From contig NZ_BNEL01000001.1 in the NCBI RefSeq assembly GCF_018327685.1, positions 2,480,001-2,544,000 on the forward strand: 64,000 nt of DNA, in the 5' to 3' direction. Below, one piece after another: positions 42,066-52,376 of this stretch (the stretch's first letter is position 1; every line of letters begins with the position of its first letter). Source of the DNA: Streptomyces sp. TS71-3. Lineage in GTDB: Bacteria > Actinomycetota > Actinomycetes > Streptomycetales > Streptomycetaceae. Position numbers and translations under genes: made by a program. The notes beneath the pieces are model-generated. The model searched no databases and was not told the DNA's origin. It worked only from the letters and a program-made list of their open reading frames with translations.

Positions 42066-43006
42066 GCGCTCGTCTCCAATCCCCGGGGCAGCAGCGCCAG
42101 TTCCACCAGCGACGCCAGCCAGTCGACGAGCAGCGCCAGGACGACGGTCAGCAGCGAGCCGAGGAAGAGCACCGGCATGCGCTGGTCGGTCATCCCGGTG
42201 CTGATCAGGTCGCCCAGGCCGCCGCCTCCGCCGAACGTGGCGAGGGTGGCCGTGCCGACGTTCAGGACGAGCGCCGTGCGCACCCCGGCCAGGATCAGCG
42301 GCACGGCGAGCGGCAGCTCGATGCGGGTGAGCACCGCGAGCGGTGACATGCCGATGCCGCGGGCCGCCTCCAGCAGCGTGGGGTCGGTGCCGCGCAGGCC
42401 GGTGATGGTGTTGGCGAGCACCGGCAGCACCGCGTAGATGACGATCCCGATCAGCGCGGCCCGCATGCCGATGCCGAGCCGGATCACCAGCAGGGCCAGC
42501 AGCCCGATCGCGGGCATGGCCTGCCCGACGGCGGCCACCGCCAGTGCCACGGGCGCCGCCGCCCGCAGCGGCTTCCGGGTGAGGAGGATGCCCAGCGGGA
42601 TCGCGATGATCAGCACGAAGAACGTGGAGAGCGCGCTGAGTTGGACGTGCTGCCAGAGCCTGACCCGGACGTTGCCGCCGGCCAGCGAGTTGCGGGAGAT
42701 CGTGTCCAGGTCGGCGCCGCGGAACCACAGCCAGGTGACGAGCAGGACCGCCGCGAGCACCGACGGCACGAGCACCAGCTTCCGCCAGGTGATCCGTGCG
42801 GGCTCCCGGGCGGTCGCGGAGGCGGCCGAGGCGTCGCGCCCGGTCCCGTCGGCCTCGTCCGATCCACCGGTCCCACCGGTCCTGCTGGTCCCGCCAGTTC
42901 CGCCGGTTCCACCGGACCTGTAGGCGTCGCCCGTCCCTTCCGTTCCGTGCGCCCGATCAGGCTGACCGGTCCCGTCCGCGTCGTCCGTGCGGGGTGGCGT
43001 CGTCAT
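42062..43006 (-). CDS. Betaine-type ABC transporter permease (second)
   Basis: Encodes 314 residues with about six transmembrane helices (LVLVPSVLAAVLLVTWLWF first). The ATPase-contact EAA loop is TLLEAARGIGMSPLAVLTRI. Residues 10-65 are a Gly-Thr-rich low-complexity stretch (GTGGTGGTSRTGGTGG) that should be cytoplasmic. The start overlaps the ATPase stop and its stop overlaps the binding-protein start, so the operon is translationally coupled. Confidence 0.9.
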   Translation of the reverse strand: MTTPPRTDDADGTGQPDRAHGTEGTGDAYRSGGTGGTGGTSRTGGTGGSDEADGTGRDASAASATAREPARITWRKLVLVPSVLAAVLLVTWLWFRGADLDTISRNSLAGGNVRVRLWQHVQLSALSTFFVLIIAIPLGILLTRKPLRAAAPVALAVAAVGQAMPAIGLLALLVIRLGIGMRAALIGIVIYAVLPVLANTITGLRGTDPTLLEAARGIGMSPLAVLTRIELPLAVPLILAGVRTALVLNVGTATLATFGGGGGLGDLISTGMTDQRMPVLFLGSLLTVVLALLVDWLASLVELALLPRGLETSA

Positions 43007-44391
43007 GCCGGTGCCTCCCCGAGCGCCTCGCCGTCCTGGTCCTGGTCCTGTTCCTCCAGGCGCGCCCTGCGGCGGCGCCGGTCCTCCAGCTCGTGCCTGC
43101 TGTCCAGCGCGTCGAGGTGGTCGGCGGCGAGCAGCTCGTGGACGGAGTTCATCAGCGTCTCCATGTCCACGACGCCCGTGTAGACGCCGTGCCGCCCGGT
43201 GACGGCGACCCGCCCGGCGCCGTCGGTGAGCACCGCCTCCAGCGCGTCCCGCAGCGTGGCGTCGCGCGTGACGGTGTCCAGCACCGGCGTGCCCGCCCGC
43301 GCCAGGGAGCTCCTGGCGAGCATCAGGTCGCCGCGGCGCAGCCACTTGTAGGGGCGGCGGCGCCGGTCCAGGAGCAGCAGCTCGCTCGTGCTGCCGGAGC
43401 GCAGCCGGTCGAAGATCTCCTGGAGCGGGTCGTCGAGCGTCACCGTCGGGTAGTCGGTGATCTCCACCTCCCGCACCCGGGTGAGGTTGAGCCGCTTCAG
43501 GGCCGCGCCCGCGCCGACGAAGCCGGAGACGAAGTCGTCGGCCGGGTTGGTGAGGATCGCCTCCGGGGTGTCGAACTGCGCGATGTGCGAGTGCTCCCGC
43601 AGCACCGCGATCCGGTCGCCCAACTTGATCGCCTCGTCGAAGTCGTGCGTGACGAAGACGATGGTCTTGCGCAGCTCGCGCTGGAGGCGGATCAGCTCGT
43701 CCTGGAGGTGGTCGCGGGTGATCGGGTCGACCGCGCCGAACGGCTCGTCCATCAGCAGCACCGGCGGATCCGCGGCGAGCGCCCTGGCGACGCCGACGCG
43801 CTGCTGCTGGCCGCCGGAGAGCAGGCGCGGATAGCGGCCCTGGAACTCTCCCGGGTCCAGCCCCACCAGGTCCAGCATCTCGGCCACCCGCTCCTTCACC
43901 CGGGCCTTCGGCCAGCCGAGCATCCTCGGCACCAGGGCGATGTTCTGGGCGACGGTCATGTGCGGGAAGAGGCCGGAGGACTGGATCGCGTAGCCGACCT
44001 TGCGGCGCAGCCGCACCGGGTCGATCCGGGTGACGTCCTCGCCGCCCATCCTGATGCGCCCGGACGTCGGCTCGATCAGGCGGTTGATCATCTTCAGGGT
44101 GGTGGACTTGCCGCAGCCCGAGGGCCCGACCAGGACCACCGTCTCGCCGGCCTTGATGTCCAGCGTGACGTGGTCGACGGCGGGCGACTGGCTGCCGGCG
44201 TAGCGCTTGGTGAGGCCCTCCAGCTCGATGGTGGTGCCGCCGGCCGGGGGCGCCGCGGACTTTCCGGCGGAGGTCCCGGACGCGGTGCCGGCGGCGCGCG
44301 CGGTGCCGCCGGTGCCTTCCGAACGTGCGGCGCCGGCGGCGTCGGCCGCCTCGGCGGGGCCGCCCGTGCCGGGTGTCGAGGTGTCAGACAC
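43003..44391 (-). CDS. Betaine-type ABC transporter ATPase with CBS pair
   Basis: Encodes 462 residues from GTG 44391. A ~50-residue Ala/Gly/Thr-rich lead precedes the nucleotide-binding domain: Walker A VLVGPSGCGKSTTLKMI, signature LLSGGQQQRVGVARAL, Walker B VLLMDEPFGAVDP, and H-loop FVTHDFDEAIKLGDR. Residues ~300-430 are two CBS domains (EITDYPTVTLDDPLQEIFD, TPVLDTVTRDATLRDALEAV), which in OpuA-type transporters sense ionic strength or nucleotides. A charged tail (EEQDQDQDGEALGEAPA) ends it. It energises both permeases. Confidence 0.93.
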   Translation of the reverse strand: MSDTSTPGTGGPAEAADAAGAARSEGTGGTARAAGTASGTSAGKSAAPPAGGTTIELEGLTKRYAGSQSPAVDHVTLDIKAGETVVLVGPSGCGKSTTLKMINRLIEPTSGRIRMGGEDVTRIDPVRLRRKVGYAIQSSGLFPHMTVAQNIALVPRMLGWPKARVKERVAEMLDLVGLDPGEFQGRYPRLLSGGQQQRVGVARALAADPPVLLMDEPFGAVDPITRDHLQDELIRLQRELRKTIVFVTHDFDEAIKLGDRIAVLREHSHIAQFDTPEAILTNPADDFVSGFVGAGAALKRLNLTRVREVEITDYPTVTLDDPLQEIFDRLRSGSTSELLLLDRRRRPYKWLRRGDLMLARSSLARAGTPVLDTVTRDATLRDALEAVLTDGAGRVAVTGRHGVYTGVVDMETLMNSVHELLAADHLDALDSRHELEDRRRRRARLEEQDQDQDGEALGEAPA

Positions 44392-45031
44392 GGATCCCCC
44401 TGGGGATGGTGAGCCGTCCGATCAGGACGTAGGCGGCGTCGAAGAGCAGCGCCAGGATGACGATGCCGAGGGTGCCCGCGAGCACCTGGTTGAGCGCGTT
44501 GCGGCTGCCCAGAGAGGCGATCCCGCGGAAGATCTCGTTGCCGAGGCCGGGGCCGGAGGCGTAGGCCGCGATGGCGGCGATGCCCATCAGCAGCTGCGTG
44601 GAGACCCGGATCCCGGTCAGTATCGCGGGCCAGGCGAGCGGCAGTTCGACCCGCAGCAGCCGGGCGGTGCGCGACATGCCGATGCCCTTCGCGGCGTCCA
44701 CCAGGGTGGCGTCCACGCCGCGCAGCCCCACGACGGAGTTGCGGACGATCGGCAGCAGCCCGTACAGCGTCAGCGCGATCACGGTGGGCGCCACGCCGAG
44801 GCCCGCGATCGGGACCAGCAGACCGATCATGGCGAGCGAGGGAATGGTGAGGAGCGTGGAGCCGGTGGTCATGGCGAGGGTTCCCGCCCAGTCGCTCCGG
44901 TAGGTGAGGGCGCCGACCAGCACGCCGAGGACGGTCGCCACGACGATGCACTGGAAGACGGCGGAGGCGTGCTGGAAGGTGTCGGCCAGCAACTGCTGGT
45001 GGCGGCCCGCCAGATAGTCCCAGAAGTTCAC
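44384..45031 (-). CDS. Betaine-type ABC transporter permease (first)
   Basis: Encodes 215 residues from GTG 45031, preceded by AGGTGG, with about five or six helices. The EAA-like loop is TLVDAAKGIGMSRTARLLRV. It is the first gene of the four-gene operon and overlaps the ATPase by 8 bp. Two different permeases with one ATPase and one binding protein is the OpuC/OpuB arrangement. Confidence 0.9.
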   Translation of the reverse strand: MNFWDYLAGRHQQLLADTFQHASAVFQCIVVATVLGVLVGALTYRSDWAGTLAMTTGSTLLTIPSLAMIGLLVPIAGLGVAPTVIALTLYGLLPIVRNSVVGLRGVDATLVDAAKGIGMSRTARLLRVELPLAWPAILTGIRVSTQLLMGIAAIAAYASGPGLGNEIFRGIASLGSRNALNQVLAGTLGIVILALLFDAAYVLIGRLTIPRGIRV

Positions 45032-45198
45032 TGCACCACCTGCCCGCCCGGTCTGTTCACGGATCCATGTGTCATGGTTCTCGTATGTCCGGCGGCGCGC
45101 GGACGACTCCTGCGACCGGTGGTGCTCTGGCGCCGGGAGGGGCCCGCCGGTGCGCCGCGCGGGCGGGCCCCGGGGTTTCCCGGCGCCCGGGTGCCCGC

Positions 45199-45669
45199 TC
45201 ACGGGTCCTGGGATGCCTGCTCCACCAGCGGGACGATCCGGAACGGTACCGGGTTCTCCATGACGATCGCGGTGGACGCGCGCACGATCCCGTCGATGCC
45301 CACCACTCGGTCGATCACGCGTTGCAGGTCGGCGTTGGAGCGGGCCACGAGGCGGCAGAGCATGTCGCCGCTGCCGGTGGTGGTGTGCAGCTCCAGCACC
45401 TCCGGAACGGTGGCGAGGTGGGCGCGGACGTCGGCGCCCTGGCCCTGGCGGATCTGGAGCGTCGCGAAGGCGGTGACCGGGTAGCCGAGGGCGGCCGGGT
45501 CCACCTGGGGGCCGAAGCCGCGGATCACGCCGCTCGCCTGCAACCGGTCCAGCCGGGCCTGTACCGTGCCGCGGGCCACGCCGAGCCGCCGGGACGCCTC
45601 CAGGACCCCGATCCGGGGCTCCTGCGCCAGCAGCACCAGCAGCCTGCCGTCCAGACGGTCGATCGTCAA
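45199..45669 (-). CDS. hpdA: AsnC/Lrp-family regulator (HpdA-like)
   Basis: Encodes 156 residues from a TTG start with GGGAGGG upstream. An AsnC-type helix-turn-helix spans ~4-60 (LDGRLLVLLAQEPRIGVLEA, RLGVARGTVQARLDRLQASG), with a RAM ligand domain behind it (VTAFATLQIRQGQ, ELHTTTGSGDMLCRLVARSN). It is divergent from hppD. From memory, in S. coelicolor HpdA activates hppD with tyrosine and represses itself; the symbol is by synteny and orientation. Confidence 0.88.
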   Translation of the reverse strand: MTIDRLDGRLLVLLAQEPRIGVLEASRRLGVARGTVQARLDRLQASGVIRGFGPQVDPAALGYPVTAFATLQIRQGQGADVRAHLATVPEVLELHTTTGSGDMLCRLVARSNADLQRVIDRVVGIDGIVRASTAIVMENPVPFRIVPLVEQASQDP

Positions 45670-45713
45670 GGGGCCCTCCCGGGGATGTCAGGACGATAAT
45701 CGGTGTGGTCATC

Positions 45714-46977
<1,264 letters not shown>

Positions 46978-47417
46978 GTGCCGTGGGTGCGCCGTTTTTT
47001 TGCGCAGTTCCCCGCGCCCCTTGTCCGTGAGGGCTGGGGCCGGTGGTTCGCTGCGGGCGGGTCGTGGTTGCTCGCGCAGTTCCCCGCGCCCCTGGGTGGG
47101 CCGGGGCGGGCCCTTACGTAAGCGGCCACCGGTCAAGGGGCGCGGGGATGGGGGCACCTCCCACGCCCTCAAGGCAGTGGGGGAGCGAAGAACCACGGCG
47201 CACCGCAGTGGACCACCGGGTCTGGCCTGAGCGGATAGCGGATAAGGGGCGCGGGGAACTGCGCGAAGAACCACGGGGCACCCGCAGCGGACCACCGGGC
47301 CCGGCCCCGGACGGACCAGGGGCGCGGGGAACTGCGCAAAACCCACGACCCACCCGCACCGGACGAGGACGGCGTGCCCCCGGCGGGGTTCACAGCAAAG
47401 GGCCGAAATGCGACGCT
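46978..47417. repeat. Intergenic repeat cluster R5
   Basis: The 19-bp element is forward at 47002 and 47074, a shortened inverse copy is near 47136, and full inverse copies are at 47246 and 47319. An inverse second-family copy lies at about 47148-47190. No gene is present; the repeats start ~25 bp after the hppD stop. Confidence 0.8.
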
Positions 47418-48794
47418 GTGATCGTGAGCCCCACTCTCGTAGAACGCCTCCGTGCCTCCCTCCCCGAGGAAGCCGTCCTCACCGACCCGGACGTGACCGC
47501 CTCGTACGCCCACGACATGGCCAGCTTCTGCGAGGCCGGCGCCCCCGCCGTCGTCGTGCTGCCGCGCACCGTGGAACACGTCCAGCACACCCTGCGCACC
47601 GCGCACGAGCTGCGCGTCCCGGTGGTGCCGCAGGGCGCGAGGACCGGTCTTTCCGGGGCGGCCAACGCCAGCGACGGCTGCATCGTGCTGTCCTTCGTGA
47701 AGATGGACGGCATCCTGGAGATCAACCCGGTCGACCGGATCGCCGTCGTCGAGCCGGGCGTGATCAACGCCGTGCTGTCGAAGGCCGTCGGGGAGCACGG
47801 CCTCTACTACCCGCCGGACCCGTCGAGCTGGGAGATGTGCACCATCGGCGGCAACATCGGCACCGCCTCGGGCGGCCTGTGCTGCGTCAAGTACGGGGTC
47901 ACCGCCGAGTACGTGCTCGGCCTCGACGTGGTGCTCGCCGACGGGCGGCTGATGAGCACCGGGCGCCGCACCGCCAAGGGCGTCGCCGGCTACGACCTCA
48001 CCCGCCTGATCGTAGGCTCCGAGGGCAGCCTCGGTGTCGTGGTGCGCGCCGTGCTCGGCCTCAAGCCGGAGCCGGCCCCCCAGCTCGTGCTGGCCGCGGA
48101 GTTCGCCTCGGCGGCCGACGCGTCCGAGGCCGCCTGCCGGATCATGGCCGAGGGCCACGCCCCGTCGATGCTGGAGCTGATGGACCGCACGACGCTGCGG
48201 GCCGTCAACGCCATGGCCAACATGGGCCTCCCGGAGAGCACCGAGGCGCTGCTGCTCGCCGCCTTCGACACCCCCGACCCCGCCGCCGACCTCGCCGCGC
48301 TCGGCGCGGTCTGCGAGGCCGCCGGAGCCACCTCGGTCGTACCCGCCGACGACCTGGCGGAGTCCGAGCTGCTGCTCCAGGCCCGGCGCCTCTCGCTCAC
48401 CGCCCTGGAAGCGGTCAAGGGCACCACGATGATCGACGACGTCTGCGTGCCCCGCTCGCAACTCGGCGCGCTCATCGAGGGCATCGAACGGATCGCCGAC
48501 AAGCACCAGCTCACCATCGGCGTCATCGCCCACGCCGGCGACGGCAACACCCACCCCACCGTCTGCTTCGACGCCTCCGACCCCGACGAGGCCGCCCGGG
48601 CGCGCCAGTCCTTCGACGAGATCATGGCCCTCGGCCTGGAACTCGGCGGCACCATCACGGGCGAGCACGGCGTCGGCGTGCTGAAGAAGGAGTGGCTGGC
48701 TCGCGAGATCGGTCCGGTCGGCCTGGAGATGCAGCGCGCCATCAAGCAGGCCTTCGACCCGCACGGCATCCTCAACCCCGGCAAGCTGTTCTGA
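47418..48794 (+). CDS. FAD-linked oxidase, GlcD/D-lactate dehydrogenase-like
   Basis: Encodes 458 residues from GTG 47418 (GTG 47424 also possible; ribosome site poor). An N-terminal PCMH-type FAD domain (VPVVPQGARTGLSGAANASD, CTIGGNIGTASGGLCCVKYG, LIVGSEGSLGVVVRAVLGL) and a C-terminal FAD-oxidase domain ending HAGDGNTHPTVCFD, GEHGVGVLKKEWL and FDPHGILNPGKLF. Oxidises a 2-hydroxy acid such as glycolate or D-lactate. It stands alone, without GlcE/GlcF partners. Confidence 0.92.
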   Translation: MIVSPTLVERLRASLPEEAVLTDPDVTASYAHDMASFCEAGAPAVVVLPRTVEHVQHTLRTAHELRVPVVPQGARTGLSGAANASDGCIVLSFVKMDGILEINPVDRIAVVEPGVINAVLSKAVGEHGLYYPPDPSSWEMCTIGGNIGTASGGLCCVKYGVTAEYVLGLDVVLADGRLMSTGRRTAKGVAGYDLTRLIVGSEGSLGVVVRAVLGLKPEPAPQLVLAAEFASAADASEAACRIMAEGHAPSMLELMDRTTLRAVNAMANMGLPESTEALLLAAFDTPDPAADLAALGAVCEAAGATSVVPADDLAESELLLQARRLSLTALEAVKGTTMIDDVCVPRSQLGALIEGIERIADKHQLTIGVIAHAGDGNTHPTVCFDASDPDEAARARQSFDEIMALGLELGGTITGEHGVGVLKKEWLAREIGPVGLEMQRAIKQAFDPHGILNPGKLF

Positions 48795-48929
48795 CCGCCG
48801 GCCCCGGCAGGCCGTTCCGAACGGCGCCGGGTCCCGCCGGCCTCCCGGACCCCCTCCCGGACCCCCTTCCGGACCGCGGCCTCGGGCGCCCGGCTCGTGC
48901 CGGGCGCGAGGTGCCCCCCAGATCCGCCC

Positions 48930-49412
48930 TCACTCACCGTCCCCGGTGTCGTCCGACGGCCAGGAGTCGGTCGAGTCGGTCACCCGGACGTCGTCGGCCG
49001 CCGTGGGCGCCAGCAGTTCGGCGAGGGCGCCGTCGATGCCGAGCCGCTCGGACTCGGCCCCCGGCGGCACCTCCGCCAGCGTCTGCCGGAGCCAGACGCA
49101 CACCACGTCGGCCGGCGCCTCCAGCAGCGCGTCGCCGTTCGGCGAGCTGAGTGCCATCAGCACCACGCGCCGGTCCCGCACCTTCGTCGGCCACACGCGC
49201 ACGTCCCCGTACCCGCACGGCCGGAACACCCCCTCGACCAGCAGCTCCCGCGCGAACGTCCACCGCACGGGGTGGTCCGAACCGATGTGGAAGGTGACGT
49301 GGACGGCATAGGGGTCCGCGGTGCGGTAACTGAACCGCGCCGGCACCGGGATGCTGCTTTCGGGCGAAAGGACCAGGTTCAACTCGATTTGGCGCTCCAT
49401 CACCGTGTGCAT
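48930..49412 (-). CDS. ssgG: SsgA-like sporulation protein
   Basis: Encodes 160 residues from ATG 49412 with AAAGG at 8 nt. The SsgA/SALP family is recognised by PVPARFSYRTADPYAVHVTF, VRWTFARELLVEGVFRPCG, GDVRVWP and LSSPNGDALLEAP. The family is confined to sporulating actinomycetes and guides septum placement and spore-wall events. Position suggests SsgG, which in S. coelicolor helps place sporulation septa correctly. It is convergent with the FAD-oxidase gene. An acidic tail (VTDSTDSWPSDDTGDGE) follows the conserved domain. Confidence 0.92.
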   Translation of the reverse strand: MHTVMERQIELNLVLSPESSIPVPARFSYRTADPYAVHVTFHIGSDHPVRWTFARELLVEGVFRPCGYGDVRVWPTKVRDRRVVLMALSSPNGDALLEAPADVVCVWLRQTLAEVPPGAESERLGIDGALAELLAPTAADDVRVTDSTDSWPSDDTGDGE

Positions 49413-49776
49413 GTCGCAGCCTTTCTCTCCTCGTCGTGTGGCCGGCGGCCCCCGGCCACGCTGTCGCGACGGCGCCCCTGAAACAGGCCCGCACATTCAC
49501 AGAGCGCGTAAGGGCGTGAGCATTACGCGGGTTCGGAGAATTTTTCTGCTCAGTGCAGGGCCTTGTGGGCGCGTCCGGCGCGCGGCACCGCGCGAGCGAC
49601 CGGTCCCCGCGCCCTCCTTGACGGCCGTCGGCACGGCATGAACCACTGTCAAGGCGGCACGCACGCCGCCGTTGCCCGGAAAGTGGTCCGTACGGTCACA
49701 CCGGCCATGGCACGCGCGCAGGTCTGATAGATGTGGACCCCACAACAGATCCCCGAGCAGATACGGGACGACGGAC
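49413..49776. other. Divergent intergenic region ssgG / RDD gene
   Basis: This 364-bp region should hold both promoters. TGATAGAT near 49726-49733 is a possible -10 for the RDD gene. No small gene or strong repeat was found. Confidence 0.4.
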
Positions 49777-51474
49777 ATGAGCGCCCCAACCCCGGCCCCC
49801 GGCGACGACAGGCCCCGCGAGGGCTACTACCCGGACCCGTCCATTCCCGGATACGTCCGCTACTGGAACGGTGCCGCCTGGGTGCCCGGCACGAGCCGTC
49901 CGGCCCCGGCCGCCGGCGAGACGCTGCCGCGCCCGCCCGGGGCAGGTCCCGCGCCGGCGTCCGTGGAGGAGACGGGACCGGTCTTCTTCGACGAGGAGCC
50001 GCCGCCGTCCGCCATCCCGCAGCAGGCCTCGGGGGACCAGGAGTATCCGGGCATCCCGGAGCAGTCCGGCGGTCCCGAGCACCCGGAGCCAGCGGCGGCG
50101 CAGTACCAGGGCATCCCCGAGCAGACCGGCCCGGGAGCGCAGGGCTGGGAGGAGGGCCCCGGTGGGCCCGGCCGCCCGGGGGCCGAGGACGCATCGGGGC
50201 CGGCCGGGGAGCCGGGGGGAGCCCCGGTCGAGGGCACGTCCGGCGGCCCGGGCGGGGTGCACGGCTCCCGGCCGGAGCCGGCCTCGGCCTGGCAGGCGGA
50301 CGCCTCCCGGCAGTCCGGCTTCGGCGGCGAGCAGGACCGCCGGGTGTCGTGGGGCGCGGCCGGCGCCGCCGACCCCCGCGTGCCGCACTCCGGGGAGCCC
50401 GCGCAGGGCGGCACCGCCGGGGCGGGCGGGCCGCACGGCGAGACCGGCGGGGGCGGCCGCCCGGACGGCACCATGCAGATCCGGTCCGCCCAGCAGGGCA
50501 GCCCCGGTGCGGGCCAGGGGGCAAACGAGCAGGACCGCGACCGGGCGGGCGGCCCCGAGGGCACGGTGACGTTCCGGCGCCCCGGCGACGGCCGCGACCC
50601 GGCCTCCGGCGACCGCCCCGCACCGCCGCGGGGCCCCGCCGAGACGGGCACGGTCGCCATCCGCGCCGTGCGCCCCGGCCCCGACTCCGCGCCGCCCGCG
50701 GGCACCCAGCAGCCGGGCCGGCACGGACCCGGTGGACCCGGTATGCAGGGCCCCGGCCGGTTCGGCGGCCCGCAGGGGCCCCAGACCACGGGCACCAGCG
50801 GCCCCACCGTGGCCGGCGTCCCCGCCATGTCCGGCACCGTCCCGTACCTTCCCCACCAGCCGGGAGCGGGCCCCTCGGAGCCGTGGCCCGGGGCGGCTCA
50901 GCAGCCTCCGGCCGGCTCCGGCGACGAGCCCGTGGTGCCGTGGAAGCCGCCGACCAGCGACCCGTTCCTAGAGGCCGCGCAGGCGCAGGCGTCCGCGAGG
51001 CCGGCGGCACTCGGGAAACGGTTCGCCGCACGGCTGATCGACATGATCGTGATCAGCGCCGCCACGGCCGTCGCCGCGGTGCCGCTGGGCACGAAGGCGG
51101 TCGACCACATCCAGGACAAGATCAACGCGGCGAGGCTGTCCGGCGAGACCGTCACCGTCTGGCTGCTCGACGGCACCACCGGCATGTCACTGGGCATCAT
51201 CCTCGCCGTCCTCCTGCTCTTCGGCGTGCTCTACGAGGCCGTACCGACCGCCAAGTGGGGCCGCACCCTGGGCAAGAAACTCTGCGGCCTCCAGGTACGC
51301 GACATCGAGGCCCACGGCCCCCCGACGTTCGGCGCGGCACTCCGCCGCTGGCTGGTCTACAGCGTCCCGGGCCTCCTGGTGATCGGCGTCCTGGGCGTCC
51401 TGTGGTGCCTCTTCGACCGCCCGTGGCGCCAGTGCTGGCACGACAAGGCGGCACACACGTTCGTATCCGCCTGA
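49777..51474 (+). CDS. RDD-domain membrane protein with N-terminal DUF2510
   Basis: Encodes 565 residues. Residues ~14-40 are a DUF2510 motif with two conserved Trp (GYYPDPSIPGYVRYWNGAAW). ~45-400 are Pro/Gly/Glu-rich and disordered, with internal repeats (YPGIPEQSGGPEH, YQGIPEQTGPGAQ). ~405-565 are an RDD domain with three to four membrane helices (FAARLIDMIVISAATAVAAV, GIILAVLLLFGVLYE, VYSVPGLLVIGVLGVLWCLF) and the family Arg-Asp-Asp-like signature. Function of RDD proteins is poorly known. A second RDD gene follows 0.9 kb later, so this is a tandem duplicated family. Confidence 0.85.
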   Translation: MSAPTPAPGDDRPREGYYPDPSIPGYVRYWNGAAWVPGTSRPAPAAGETLPRPPGAGPAPASVEETGPVFFDEEPPPSAIPQQASGDQEYPGIPEQSGGPEHPEPAAAQYQGIPEQTGPGAQGWEEGPGGPGRPGAEDASGPAGEPGGAPVEGTSGGPGGVHGSRPEPASAWQADASRQSGFGGEQDRRVSWGAAGAADPRVPHSGEPAQGGTAGAGGPHGETGGGGRPDGTMQIRSAQQGSPGAGQGANEQDRDRAGGPEGTVTFRRPGDGRDPASGDRPAPPRGPAETGTVAIRAVRPGPDSAPPAGTQQPGRHGPGGPGMQGPGRFGGPQGPQTTGTSGPTVAGVPAMSGTVPYLPHQPGAGPSEPWPGAAQQPPAGSGDEPVVPWKPPTSDPFLEAAQAQASARPAALGKRFAARLIDMIVISAATAVAAVPLGTKAVDHIQDKINAARLSGETVTVWLLDGTTGMSLGIILAVLLLFGVLYEAVPTAKWGRTLGKKLCGLQVRDIEAHGPPTFGAALRRWLVYSVPGLLVIGVLGVLWCLFDRPWRQCWHDKAAHTFVSA

Positions 51475-52376
51475 CCTGCCGGCGGGCCGGCCGGTGGCCG
51501 GGACGGGCCGGGTAGGGGTGGGCCCGGTGGTTCGCTGGGGGCGCGCTGTGGTTGCTCGCGCAGTTCCCCGCGGGTCGGCCGGTGGCCGGGGACGGGCCGG
51601 GTGGGGTTGAGTCCGGTGGTTCGCTGCGGGTGGGCTGTGGTTGCTCGCGCAGTTCCCCGCGGGTCGGCCGGTGGCCGGGGACGGGCCGGGTGGGGTTGAG
51701 TCCGGTGGTTCGCTGCGGGTGGGCTGTGGTTGCTCGCGCAGTTCCCCGCGGGTCGGCCGGTGGCCGGGGACGGGCCGGGTGGGGTTGAGTCCGGTGGTTC
51801 GCTGCGGGTGGGCTGTGGTTGCTCGCGCAGTTCCCCGCGGGTCGGCCGGTGGCCGGGGACGGGCCGGGTGGGGTTGGGCCCGGTGGTTCGCTGCGGGTGC
51901 GTCGTGGTTGCTCGCGCAGTTCCCCGCGCCCCTTTCGGGGCGCAGCTTCGCCGGCCGGTGGCCGGAACGAGACCGGGGCGCGGGGCTGTGTCTGATTCGC
52001 GGCTCCGCCGCGTGGGCGCGAGAAGCCCCGCCGGCGGTGAGCCGGCGACGACGCTGAGCGGGCTGGACGGATGCCGGACAGGGGCGCGGGGAACTGCGCA
52101 AAATCCCCCGGCGGCGGTCAGGCGGCGAGGATGGTGTGGGGGCTGGACGGACGCCGGATAGGGGCGCGGGGAACTGCGCAAAGACCCCAGGCGGCGGTGA
52201 GCCGGCGACGACGCTGAGGGGGCTGGACGCAGGCCGGATAGGGGCGCGGGGAACTGCGCAAAGACCCCCGGTGGCGGTCAGGCGGCGACGACGCTGAGGG
52301 GGCTGGACGCAGGCCGGACCACCCGGACGGCGGCCCGCCAAGTGCGAACCCCGTTGGTTCGGGGTCGACTCGGGCC
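51475..52376. repeat. Repeat cluster R6: opposed 89-bp and 80-bp tandem arrays
   Basis: Five units of exactly 89 bp (element GCGCAGTTCCCCGCG at 51558, 51647, 51736, 51825, 51914), then a ~100-bp centre, then three units of exactly 80 bp carrying the inverse GGGGCGCGGGGAACTGCGC (52081, 52161, 52241). The last forward unit has the full GCGCCCC end; the first four are cut at CGCGGGT. The whole 0.9-kb block is non-coding and can fold back on itself. It lies between two RDD genes. Confidence 0.92.

Noticed and set aside
51475..52376. Possible CRISPR array from regular 80/89-bp periodicity.
   Set aside because: The whole unit is repeated, with no unique spacers, and no cas gene is present.
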